The notes beneath the pieces were generated by a model, which was given only the letters and a program-made list of their open reading frames with translations, did not search any database and had not been told where the DNA came from. Positions 1 through 7,882 of a stretch of 64,000 nt of DNA are shown in pieces (the first letter of the stretch is position 1; each line of letters begins with the position of its first letter). The position numbers were made by a program, and so were the translations under genes. Source of the stretch: Agrobacterium sp. AGB01 (lineage in GTDB: Bacteria > Pseudomonadota > Alphaproteobacteria > Rhizobiales > Rhizobiaceae); the NCBI RefSeq assembly GCF_014851585.1, contig NZ_JACVAB010000004.1, positions 310,001-374,000 of the forward strand, written 5' to 3'.

Positions 1-393
1 GAAGCCAACCAGAGCATTCTGCTCGGCGAGCTGGCGGGTTAGCAAGCCAGTGCGGCCGGCAAGGACGGGAACGAGGATTTGGCCGATACGGATAAATCCA
101 ATCACATCGGACGCAACAACCGAGCGGGGGAATTGACCCGCCTCAGAGGCAAGAGACGGATGTGACAAATGGAAATGCCCGGCAATCGGTGCATTCACCG
201 TCGCGCCGGATGTCGCACTCGTCGGTTTAAAAGTCACGGTAGACGAAGACGTTCTCACGGTCTCCGGCACGGAAATAACCAGCCGCAACTGCGCATTCGG
301 TGTGGAGATTTCCAAGCCTTCGACACCGGCAGCTGTCAACATCTCCGTCAGGGCTTCAAGAGAGGCGGGATCGGTGAAATCGAGCCTGCTCAT
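1..393 (-). CDS. Biotinyl-domain-like carrier protein lacking the biotin lysine (partial, 3' end outside window)
   Basis: 131 codons are visible, running off the left edge. The start ATG overlaps the stop of the biotin carboxylase gene (ATGA overlap), so the two are probably translationally coupled. The N-terminus is AccB-like (short helical start, Ala/Thr/Ser-rich linker around residues 45-65) and residues 66-131 follow the biotinyl/lipoyl barrel without gaps relative to the neighbouring true carrier. At the place of the EAMK motif it reads RIGQ, so residue 105 is Gln where the biotinylated Lys should be. Inference: a carrier-like scaffold or regulatory subunit of a biotin-dependent carboxylase, not itself biotinylated. 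The C-terminus and the next gene (perhaps a carboxyltransferase) are not visible. Confidence 0.7.
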   Translation of the reverse strand, partial: MSRLDFTDPASLEALTEMLTAAGVEGLEISTPNAQLRLVISVPETVRTSSSTVTFKPTSATSGATVNAPIAGHFHLSHPSLASEAGQFPRSVVASDVIGFIRIGQILVPVLAGRTGLLTRQLAEQNALVGF

Positions 394-1775
394 GCCGTTC
401 TCCATGCTTTCAGCCACTTTTCTAGATAATGAATGTCCGTTTCGCCTTGGGCAAAAGCCACGTCTTCAAACAGGGCACGCAGCAAAGGCAGGTTGGTGGA
501 AATGCCATCAACGCGTGTCCCGGCAAGCGCGGTTCGCATCTTAGTGATGGCCTCAGCCCGCGTCGGCGCATGCACGATCAACTTGGCAATCAGGGAGTCG
601 TAATAGGGCGACACCCGGTAGCCGGGATAGATATGGGTATCGAGCCGGACGCCTTCGCCTTGCGGCCAGGCAATGTCCGTGACAGCCCCCGCCGATGGCA
701 GGAATGTATCGGGGTCTTCGGCATTGATGCGGCATTCGAAGGAATGCCCGTCACAGACAACGTCATCCTGGCGCAGTTCGAGATATCTGCCCTGCGCCGC
801 CTTGATCTGGGCCTGCACGATGTCGATGCCACTGGTCATTTCAGTAACGGGATGTTCGACCTGCAAACGGGTATTCATCTCGATGAAATAAAATTTTCCA
901 TCTTCATACAGAAATTCAAACGTGCCAACGCCGCGATAACCAATCTGCTGGCAGGCTTCCACGCACGCCAAACCAACAGGCTCAATGATATCGGCTGCAA
1001 TACCCGGGGCCGGGGCTTCTTCGACCACTTTTTGATGGCGCCGTTGCATTGAACAATCGCGATGCCCAAGCCAAACCGCATTGCCATGGGTGTCGCAAAG
1101 CACCTGTATCTCAATATGACGGGGATGCTGGAGAAACTTCTCCATGTAGAGCGCGGGGTTGCCGAAGGCCTGTCTCGCCTCTTCACGCGTCAGGGTCATT
1201 GCTTCGATCAGCGCAGATGGTTCCTGAACCACCCGCATGCCACGCCCGCCGCCGCCGCCCGCCGCCTTGATGATGACAGGATAACCAATGTCATGGGCGA
1301 TCTGCTCAACCGTGGCATGGTCATCTGGAAGCGCCGTATCCGGCCCTGGCACACACGGCACACCCGCGGCAATCATCGCCTTCTTGGCGGTAATCTTGTC
1401 ACCCATGGTGGCAATGGAGTGTGCATCTGGACCGATAAAGGTCAGTCCGGCCTCCTCTACGGAGGCCGAGAATGACGTGTTCTCGGACAGAAAACCGTAA
1501 CCGGGGTGAATGGCACCTGCACCGGTTAACCGGGCGGCCAGAAGAATGGCATCCTGATTGAGATAGCTTTTGCGCGCATTGGCGGGACCAATACAAACAA
1601 AATGATCTGCCGTTTCGCCATAGGAGGCTTGCCGGTCAGCCTCAGAGCAAATCGAAACTGTCTTCAGGCCGAGTTCGCGGCAGGCGCGCTGTATGCGCAC
1701 AGCAATCTCACCACGATTGGCAATCAGCACCGTATCAAAGAGTGGCTCAGCGCTGGCGAAATTCTCTGCCATCAT
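390..1775 (-). CDS. accC: Biotin carboxylase subunit (AccC family)
   Basis: 461 residues, the normal length for AccC (about 450). It carboxylates carrier-bound biotin using ATP and bicarbonate. The N-terminal Rossmann-like domain starts with LIANRGEIAVRI; the ATP-grasp domain has the glycine-rich loop KAAGGGGGRGMR (about residue 170); EMNTRLQVEHPVTE (about residue 300) holds the catalytic Glu/Arg residues. It overlaps accB upstream and the lysine-less carrier downstream by 4 bp each, forming a tight three-gene operon. Such standalone AccB/AccC pairs next to extra carrier-like genes are often linked to 5-oxoprolinase or urea-type carboxylase systems in rhizobia rather than to fatty acid synthesis; the substrate cannot be told from this window. 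Confidence 0.93.
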   Translation of the reverse strand: MMAENFASAEPLFDTVLIANRGEIAVRIQRACRELGLKTVSICSEADRQASYGETADHFVCIGPANARKSYLNQDAILLAARLTGAGAIHPGYGFLSENTSFSASVEEAGLTFIGPDAHSIATMGDKITAKKAMIAAGVPCVPGPDTALPDDHATVEQIAHDIGYPVIIKAAGGGGGRGMRVVQEPSALIEAMTLTREEARQAFGNPALYMEKFLQHPRHIEIQVLCDTHGNAVWLGHRDCSMQRRHQKVVEEAPAPGIAADIIEPVGLACVEACQQIGYRGVGTFEFLYEDGKFYFIEMNTRLQVEHPVTEMTSGIDIVQAQIKAAQGRYLELRQDDVVCDGHSFECRINAEDPDTFLPSAGAVTDIAWPQGEGVRLDTHIYPGYRVSPYYDSLIAKLIVHAPTRAEAITKMRTALAGTRVDGISTNLPLLRALFEDVAFAQGETDIHYLEKWLKAWRTA

Positions 1776-2209
1776 GCAATCTCCGCCAGCAAATTGTTGG
1801 TTTCGACCTCTCCGCCATCAACATCCGTAACGAAGGTGATACGGCCAGCACAGGGCGCCGCGATCTTGTTGAATACTTTCATGGCCTCGATAATAAAAAG
1901 TGTCTGCCCCTCTTCCACCAGATCGCCAATATTGACGAATGGCGGCTGGCCCGGTGCAGATGCACGATGCAACACACCAAAGATCGGTGCACGGACCGAT
2001 GTGCCAGAACTGTTGCTGTCAGAGGGTGCCGTTTGCGTATCCGGCAGAATAGCTTGAACGCCGTCAGTCGGTGTCGTGACCGTTGCAGCAGAGATTTCGT
2101 GGCCAGTTCGGAAAACTCGAACGGTGACGTCCCTTTCCGTTACCTTCAGTTCGGTAACGTTGGTTCGCCCGACAAAATCAATCAGCGCTTTTATCTTCGG
2201 CAGGTCCAT
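1772..2209 (-). CDS. accB: Biotin carboxyl carrier protein (AccB family)
   Basis: 145 residues from the chosen ATG, whose product begins MDLPKIKALIDF like typical AccB proteins. In-frame ATGs at 2224 and 2239 would add 5 or 10 residues; none has a clear Shine-Dalgarno. A Thr/Ser/Asp-rich linker (about residues 40-70) leads to a C-terminal biotinyl domain with the EAMK motif; Lys111 is the expected biotinylation site. The gene overlaps accC by 4 bp and is the first gene of the operon. It carries biotin between the carboxylase and a carboxyltransferase not seen here. Confidence 0.9.
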   Translation of the reverse strand: MDLPKIKALIDFVGRTNVTELKVTERDVTVRVFRTGHEISAATVTTPTDGVQAILPDTQTAPSDSNSSGTSVRAPIFGVLHRASAPGQPPFVNIGDLVEEGQTLFIIEAMKVFNKIAAPCAGRITFVTDVDGGEVETNNLLAEIA

Positions 2210-2709
2210 GAGCACACTCGGCATTGTTCGAAGCCGCACAACGATCCCGCAAAGGCGGAACCACCGTCGACTGAACCAGACCTAGCACGATAGGTTGTTT
2301 GATGGGGTCAGAAGAACTTTTGATATAGCCCGGTTTGCTCATGATTTCCGCAAACACCTTCACACGACACACCCGCATCAACGGCGCATGAACCTCTGCT
2401 TTTTTTAAAGAGATTTTCAGGTCAACCTTGATTGACCGGTTGCGTATCTTCGAATGCCGGCAACGCCACAGCACCACCGGCCTGTTCAAACACCGCCATG
2501 TCGATACCGCAGATATCGCGAAGTTAAGCGGTCAATGTCTTTTGACTTTTCGCAATTTTCGGAAATGCGCCAAAGGCTTGGCCCTGTTTGAGATGTGAAA
2601 ATTTATATTGTGTGGCGGCACCAAGCCGTTTGACATGTCTCTCAAGAGGGTGTTCATTTCCTCAACCCTTAATGCATAGTCACGAAAACCATAAATCGGA
2701 TTAAGTGTA
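2210..2709. other. Divergent intergenic region between accB and the HlyD-type adaptor gene
   Basis: About 500 bp with no convincing gene; short open frames here lack ribosome sites and family features. It must hold the promoters of the leftward acc operon and the rightward efflux operon. A TTGACA hexamer is present at 2630-2635, but no good -10 box follows at 16-18 bp, so no promoter is called. Confidence 0.6.
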
Positions 2710-3780
2710 ATGTTCAAAGCTGCAAGAGGTTGGGTTTGGGGCGTGATCGCCGTTATTGCCATCGGCGTCGGATATTACGCTTGGACCGTTCTGCGGGGTG
2801 ATAATTTGCCCGCAGGTTTTGTCTCCAGCAATGGTCGTATAGAGGCCGTGGAGATTGACATCTCCACCAAAACAGCTGGCAGGCTCAAGGAGTTGATGGT
2901 TCGCGAAGGTGAATTCGTCAAGGCTGGCCAGCCACTTGCACAAATGGACACCGCCCAGCTGGAAGCCAGCAAACGACAGGCCGAAGCACAGCGGCGCCGC
3001 GCGGAGATATCGGTCGATACGGCCCATAGCCTCGTTGCCCAGCGTGAGGCAGAACGAAAATCTGCACTAGCCGTCATAGAACAGCGGAAAGCCCAGCTCG
3101 ATTCCGCGGCTAAAACCAATGCCCGCTCGCGACAACTATTGACCAACAATACCGTGTCACAGCAGGTCGTCGATGACAGCGAAGCGGCCGAGCAGGCTGC
3201 AAGGGCAACACTTGCTGCGGCAGAAGCGTCGCTTGCTGCCTCTGATGCAGCCATCAATGCTGCTAAGGCGCAAGTGGTGGATGCCGAAGCAGCTGTTGAT
3301 GCGGCAAAGGCACAAATTGACAGTATCGAAACCGACATTGCCGACAGCACTTTGACGGCACCCCGCGACGGGCGAATTCAATACCGAATCGCACAGCCCG
3401 GCGAGGTTCTGTCTGCCGGTGGCCGTGTCTTGAACCTCGTGGACCTTGGCGACGTCTACATGACCTTCTTCCTGCCAACGGCAGAAGCTGGCCGGACCTC
3501 AATTGGTTCAGACGTACGTCTCGTGCTGGACGCGGCTCCCCAGTTGACCATCCCTGCCCAGGTGTCCTTCGTTGCCGATGTGGCGCAGTTTACGCCCAAA
3601 ACGGTTGAGACTGAAGAAGAACGTCAGAAACTGACGTTCCGGGTTCGCGCCCAAATACCGCAGGAATTGCTGCAAAAATACATCCAGTACGTCAAAACCG
3701 GCTTACCGGGCATGGCGTATGTCCGGCTGGATGCGCAAGCAACATGGCCGCAAAATCTCGAACAGAATCTTGTAAAATAA
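2710..3780 (+). CDS. HlyD/EmrA-family periplasmic adaptor (YhiI-like)
   Basis: 356 residues. An N-terminal membrane anchor (about residues 8-28) is followed by a biotinyl-lipoyl-like half motif ([16 protein letters not shown]), a long Ala/Glu/Gln-rich coiled-coil hairpin (about residues 80-215), the second half motif ([13 protein letters not shown]) and a beta-barrel domain. This is the architecture of the membrane fusion protein that links an inner-membrane ABC transporter to the periplasm or an outer-membrane channel. The next two genes follow at 10 and 3 bp, giving the same three-gene order as E. coli yhiI-rbbA-yhhJ. No outer-membrane factor gene is present nearby. Confidence 0.9.
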   Translation: MFKAARGWVWGVIAVIAIGVGYYAWTVLRGDNLPAGFVSSNGRIEAVEIDISTKTAGRLKELMVREGEFVKAGQPLAQMDTAQLEASKRQAEAQRRRAEISVDTAHSLVAQREAERKSALAVIEQRKAQLDSAAKTNARSRQLLTNNTVSQQVVDDSEAAEQAARATLAAAEASLAASDAAINAAKAQVVDAEAAVDAAKAQIDSIETDIADSTLTAPRDGRIQYRIAQPGEVLSAGGRVLNLVDLGDVYMTFFLPTAEAGRTSIGSDVRLVLDAAPQLTIPAQVSFVADVAQFTPKTVETEEERQKLTFRVRAQIPQELLQKYIQYVKTGLPGMAYVRLDAQATWPQNLEQNLVK

Positions 3781-3790
3781 CGGCGCCGCG

Positions 3791-6601
3791 ATGAACGAGG
3801 CTGACACAAACAACAGCACTGCCTCGAGTTCCGCCAAAAGCGGTCAGAACGCTGTGGTACGGCTTCAAAACGTCACTCTCGCCTACAAAAAAACGTTTGC
3901 CCTGAGCGAGGTATCGCTGGATATCCCGTCAGGCTGCATGGTGGGACTGATCGGCCCTGACGGCGTTGGAAAATCCAGCCTTCTGTCACTCGTTTCCGGC
4001 GCACGGGCTGTTCAGAAGGGCAAGGTCGAAGTTCTCGATGGCGACATTTCCGATGCGAAACATCGCAATGCCACCTGCCCCCGCATTGCCTACATGCCGC
4101 AGGGACTGGGCAAAAACCTATACCCAACACTTTCTGTTTTCGAGAATGTCGATTTTTTTGGCCGCCTGTTCGGCCAGGACAAACAGGAGCGTGAAACCCG
4201 TATTCGCGAACTGCTTGATAGTACCGGTCTTGGCCCTTTTGCTGAGCGGCCGGCAGCCAAGCTTTCCGGTGGTATGAAACAGAAACTCGGCCTTTGTTGC
4301 GCGCTGATCCACGATCCGGATTTGCTGATCCTCGATGAACCCACGACTGGTGTCGATCCGCTGTCACGGCGGCAGTTCTGGGAACTGATTGACGCGATCC
4401 GTCTCGAACGGCCGGGCATGAGCGTTATCGTCGCGACAGCCTATATGGAAGAAGCCGCAGGCTTCGATTGGCTTGTTGCCATGAACGCCGGCAAGGTTCT
4501 CGACACTGGCACACCTTCAGAACTGCTTGAACGCACAGGGGCCGCCAATCTTGATGCCGCCTTCATTGCCATGCTGCCAGAGACGGAACGCCGTAATCAT
4601 GTCGATGTCGTTATTCCGCCTCGAGAAACCGGCGGCACGCAGGAATATGCCATCGAGGCCAGCCATCTGAGCATGCGCTTTGGCAGTTTTACCGCCGTGG
4701 ACAATGTCAGTTTCCAGATTCCACGCGGCGAAATCTTCGGCTTTCTCGGCTCCAATGGCTGCGGCAAATCAACAACCATGAAAATGTTGACCGGCCTTCT
4801 GGCCGCCAGCGAAGGCGAGGCAAAGCTTTTCGGCAACAAGGTCGATGCCAGTGACATGGCGGTGCGCCGCCGTGTCGGTTACATGAGCCAGGCTTTTTCT
4901 CTCTACAGCGAGCTGACCGTTCGCCAAAACCTTGATTTGCACGCTCGCCTGTTCAAACTGCCTGAAGAAACCATTCCGGCACGCATCGATGAAATGGCGC
5001 AAAGGTTCACCTTGCGAGACGTGATGGATACGTTGCCGGACGGGCTGCCGCTTGGCATACGCCAGCGCCTGTCGCTGGCCGTTGCCATGATCCATTCACC
5101 AGATGTGCTTATCCTTGACGAACCCACCTCGGGTGTCGATCCAATCGCGCGTGATGCATTTTGGCAAATCCTTGCCGATCTCTCCCGCAAAGACAATGTA
5201 ACGATCTTCATCTCCACGCATTTCATGAATGAAGCGGAGCGTTGCGACCGCATTTCATTAATGCATGCCGGCAAGGTGTTGATAAGCGACACGCCGGCCG
5301 CCATTGCCAAAAGCCGCCATTCTCCCACGCTGGAAGATGCATTCATCGCCTATCTGGAGGAAGCCTCGGGCATCACGCCTTCGGACAAGACCGATAAGGT
5401 AAAAACTTCTCAGACTGCTGATATCACCAAACTTGCCGCTGCCAGCCATCCGCAGGCGATGAGCAAGAAACGCTTCTTCGATATCAGGCGCATGTTCAGC
5501 TACACGCGGCGCGAAGCACTTGAACTTCAGCGCGATCCCATTCGTGCCACGCTTGCGGTGCTGGGCAGCGTCATCCTCATGTTTGTCATCGGTTACGGCA
5601 TCAATATGGATGTCGAAGACCTGACATTCGCCGTACTCGACCGGGACGATACCACCATCAGCCGGGATTATGTCCTCGACATTGCCGGATCACGCTACTT
5701 CATCGAAAAAGAGCCCATTCGCGATTATGCCGACATGGACAAGCGGATGCGTGATGGCGAGATAAGTCTGGCCATTGAAATTCCGCCGGGTTTCGGGCGC
5801 AAGGTGCAGCGTGGCGATGACGTCGAAATCGGCGCCTGGATCGACGGCGCAATGCCGCAACGGGCGGAAACTGTCAGCGGCTACGTCCAGGGCATGCACG
5901 CTGATTGGCTCACCCGCAAGGCAAAACAACTTTACGGCACGGAGGCAACCCGCGGCACATTTTCCATCGAGACACGCTTTCGCTACAACCCTGATGTCAA
6001 AAGCCTGGTTGCCATGGTGCCTGCAGTCATTCCGCTTCTGTTGATGCTCATCCCGGCCATGCTGGCAGCCCTCAGTGTGGTAAGAGAAAAGGAACTCGGA
6101 TCCATCATCAACCTCTATGTGACCCCCGTCACACGGTTGGAATTCCTGTTTGGCAAACAGATCCCCTATGTGGTTCTGGGCGTGATGAACTTCCTGTTGC
6201 TGGTTGCCTTTGCGACGCTAGTCTTCCGCGTTCCCTTCACAGGCAGCTTTATTGCCTACGCGGCAGCAGCTCTTCTTTATGTGATCATTGCGACCTCGAT
6301 CGGCATTTTTATGTCGACATTCATGTCAAGTCAGATCGCAGCGATCTTCGGAACTGCACTGCTGACACTTATTCCAGCCACACAATATTCCGGCATGACC
6401 GATCCGGTCTCATCCCTTCAGGGTGCGGGCGCCTTCATCGGCGAAATTTACCCCACCACCTATTTTATGACCATCTCACGCGGCGCCTTTTCCAAGGCGC
6501 TCGATTTTGCAGGCCTTGCCGGTTCCTTTATCCCCCTGCTGATCGCCATCCCAATCCTTGCGACACTCGGTGCCGTGCTTCTTAAAAAGCAAGAGAGCTG
6601 A
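3791..6601 (+). CDS. rbbA: RbbA-like ABC protein: two ATPase domains fused to an ABC-2 permease
   Basis: 936 residues, close to E. coli RbbA (about 911). The first ATPase (about residues 22-260) has Walker [10 protein letters not shown], signature LSGGMKQKL and Walker [14 protein letters not shown]. The second (about residues 285-520) has Walker [11 protein letters not shown] and Walker [14 protein letters not shown], but its signature is degenerate (LPLGIRQRL), a feature of this family. A linker leads to an ABC-2 type permease (about residues 570-936) with a large periplasmic loop and five or six membrane segments. E. coli RbbA was reported as a ribosome-associated ATPase, while the operon context (HlyD adaptor, second permease) points to export. 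The transported substrate is unknown. Confidence 0.88.
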   Translation: MNEADTNNSTASSSAKSGQNAVVRLQNVTLAYKKTFALSEVSLDIPSGCMVGLIGPDGVGKSSLLSLVSGARAVQKGKVEVLDGDISDAKHRNATCPRIAYMPQGLGKNLYPTLSVFENVDFFGRLFGQDKQERETRIRELLDSTGLGPFAERPAAKLSGGMKQKLGLCCALIHDPDLLILDEPTTGVDPLSRRQFWELIDAIRLERPGMSVIVATAYMEEAAGFDWLVAMNAGKVLDTGTPSELLERTGAANLDAAFIAMLPETERRNHVDVVIPPRETGGTQEYAIEASHLSMRFGSFTAVDNVSFQIPRGEIFGFLGSNGCGKSTTMKMLTGLLAASEGEAKLFGNKVDASDMAVRRRVGYMSQAFSLYSELTVRQNLDLHARLFKLPEETIPARIDEMAQRFTLRDVMDTLPDGLPLGIRQRLSLAVAMIHSPDVLILDEPTSGVDPIARDAFWQILADLSRKDNVTIFISTHFMNEAERCDRISLMHAGKVLISDTPAAIAKSRHSPTLEDAFIAYLEEASGITPSDKTDKVKTSQTADITKLAAASHPQAMSKKRFFDIRRMFSYTRREALELQRDPIRATLAVLGSVILMFVIGYGINMDVEDLTFAVLDRDDTTISRDYVLDIAGSRYFIEKEPIRDYADMDKRMRDGEISLAIEIPPGFGRKVQRGDDVEIGAWIDGAMPQRAETVSGYVQGMHADWLTRKAKQLYGTEATRGTFSIETRFRYNPDVKSLVAMVPAVIPLLLMLIPAMLAALSVVREKELGSIINLYVTPVTRLEFLFGKQIPYVVLGVMNFLLLVAFATLVFRVPFTGSFIAYAAAALLYVIIATSIGIFMSTFMSSQIAAIFGTALLTLIPATQYSGMTDPVSSLQGAGAFIGEIYPTTYFMTISRGAFSKALDFAGLAGSFIPLLIAIPILATLGAVLLKKQES

Positions 6602-6604
6602 GCC

Positions 6605-7717
6605 ATGTTTTCATCCAACATCTTTCAGCTCGGCTTAAAGGAACTGCGTGGACTGGCGCGCGATCCAATGCTGGTGCTGCTGATCCTCTACGCATTCAGT
6701 CTGCAAATCTATACCGGATCAAGCGCCCTGCCCGAAACGCTCAACAATGCCGCAATTGCAATTGTCGATGAGGATCAATCACCTCTTTCCGGCCGCATCA
6801 GCACGGCATTCACGCCGCCCTATTTCGTGCCGCCGAAGCAGATCGACATCAGTGAGATGGATCGCAGAATGGATGCGGGGCTTGATACATTCGCCCTCAA
6901 CATTCCCCCGGATTTCCAGCGCCATGTGCTGGCAAACCAGCATCCGGCAATCCAGCTCAATGTTGACGCAACACGTATGAGCCAGGCCTTCAGCGGCAGC
7001 AGCTACATCCAATCGATCGTGACGAGCGAGGTCAATGAGTTTCTGGAGCGGTATCGCGGCCAAACCAATGTTCCCGTGGACCTGACGCTTCGGGCCCGTT
7101 TCAACCCGTCACTCGACAAGTCGTGGTTCGGCTCCATCAACAACATCATTACGTCCATCACCATGTTATCGATTGTCCTGACGGGCGCTGCACTGATCCG
7201 TGAGCGTGAGCACGGGACCGTCGAACATCTACTGGTCATGCCGGTAACACCCACGGAAATCATGCTCAGCAAAATCTGGTCGATGGGCCTGGTGGTGCTG
7301 GTTGCCGCGGGTTTTGCGCTGTTCGGAGTGGTCAAAGGGTTGCTTGGGGTACCGATTGAGGGCTCTCCGTTCATCTTCCTGCTGGGAACGGCACTGTTTC
7401 TGTTTGCAACGACATCCATGGGGATATTCCTTGCGACCGTGGCGGGCTCGATGCCGCAATTCGGTCTGCTGCTTATTCTGGTACTGTTGCCGCTTCAGGT
7501 GCTTTCAGGTGCAATGACACCGCGTGAAAGCATGCCTGACATCATCCAGCACATCATGCTGCTTGCACCCAACACCCACTTCGTCATCCTCGCACAGGCG
7601 GTGCTGTTCAGGGGGGCTGGTCTTGATGTTGTGTGGCCGCAATTGCTTGCCCTGCTGGTTATTGCCGTTATTCTCTTCACTTTGGCATTACGCCGGTTCC
7701 GCAACTTCCTGCGATAA
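6605..7717 (+). CDS. ABC-2 type transporter permease (YhhJ-like)
   Basis: 370 residues, starting 3 bp after the RbbA-like gene. One N-terminal membrane helix, a periplasmic domain of about 150 residues and five C-terminal membrane helices (about residues 180-365). The sequence ALIREREHGTVEHLLVMPVTPTEIMLSK is the cytoplasmic loop typical of ABC-2 permeases that contacts the ATPase. It probably pairs with the permease half of the RbbA-like protein to make a heterodimeric channel; the HlyD protein would be the periplasmic partner. Confidence 0.9.
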   Translation: MFSSNIFQLGLKELRGLARDPMLVLLILYAFSLQIYTGSSALPETLNNAAIAIVDEDQSPLSGRISTAFTPPYFVPPKQIDISEMDRRMDAGLDTFALNIPPDFQRHVLANQHPAIQLNVDATRMSQAFSGSSYIQSIVTSEVNEFLERYRGQTNVPVDLTLRARFNPSLDKSWFGSINNIITSITMLSIVLTGAALIREREHGTVEHLLVMPVTPTEIMLSKIWSMGLVVLVAAGFALFGVVKGLLGVPIEGSPFIFLLGTALFLFATTSMGIFLATVAGSMPQFGLLLILVLLPLQVLSGAMTPRESMPDIIQHIMLLAPNTHFVILAQAVLFRGAGLDVVWPQLLALLVIAVILFTLALRRFRNFLR

Positions 7718-7811
7718 ATCAGGCACGTTTTTGAGTGCTTTATCTGGCGTGAAACCCTCGTGAATCAGGGGATCGAGCAAAGCCGCCGCACGTTGACAGT
7801 TAAGTCTTCAT

Positions 7812-7827
7812 TAACCATGCTTGGTTA
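7812..7827. promoter_or_regulatory. Inverted repeat upstream of the autotransporter gene
   Basis: TAACCA-TGCT-TGGTTA, a perfect 6-bp inverted repeat, 55 bp before the autotransporter start. It lies in the 165-bp gap that must carry the autotransporter promoter. It is not followed by a T run, so an operator is more likely than a terminator. No regulator is assigned. Confidence 0.3.
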
Positions 7828-7882
7828 CGAGTCGTTATCTGCCCGCCGATGGTTGTCGGCGCTCGTTAGCATCGGTCGCTAA

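Noticed and set aside
2630-2635. TTGACA as -35 box for the efflux operon
   Set aside because: No acceptable -10 hexamer at 16-18 bp spacing.
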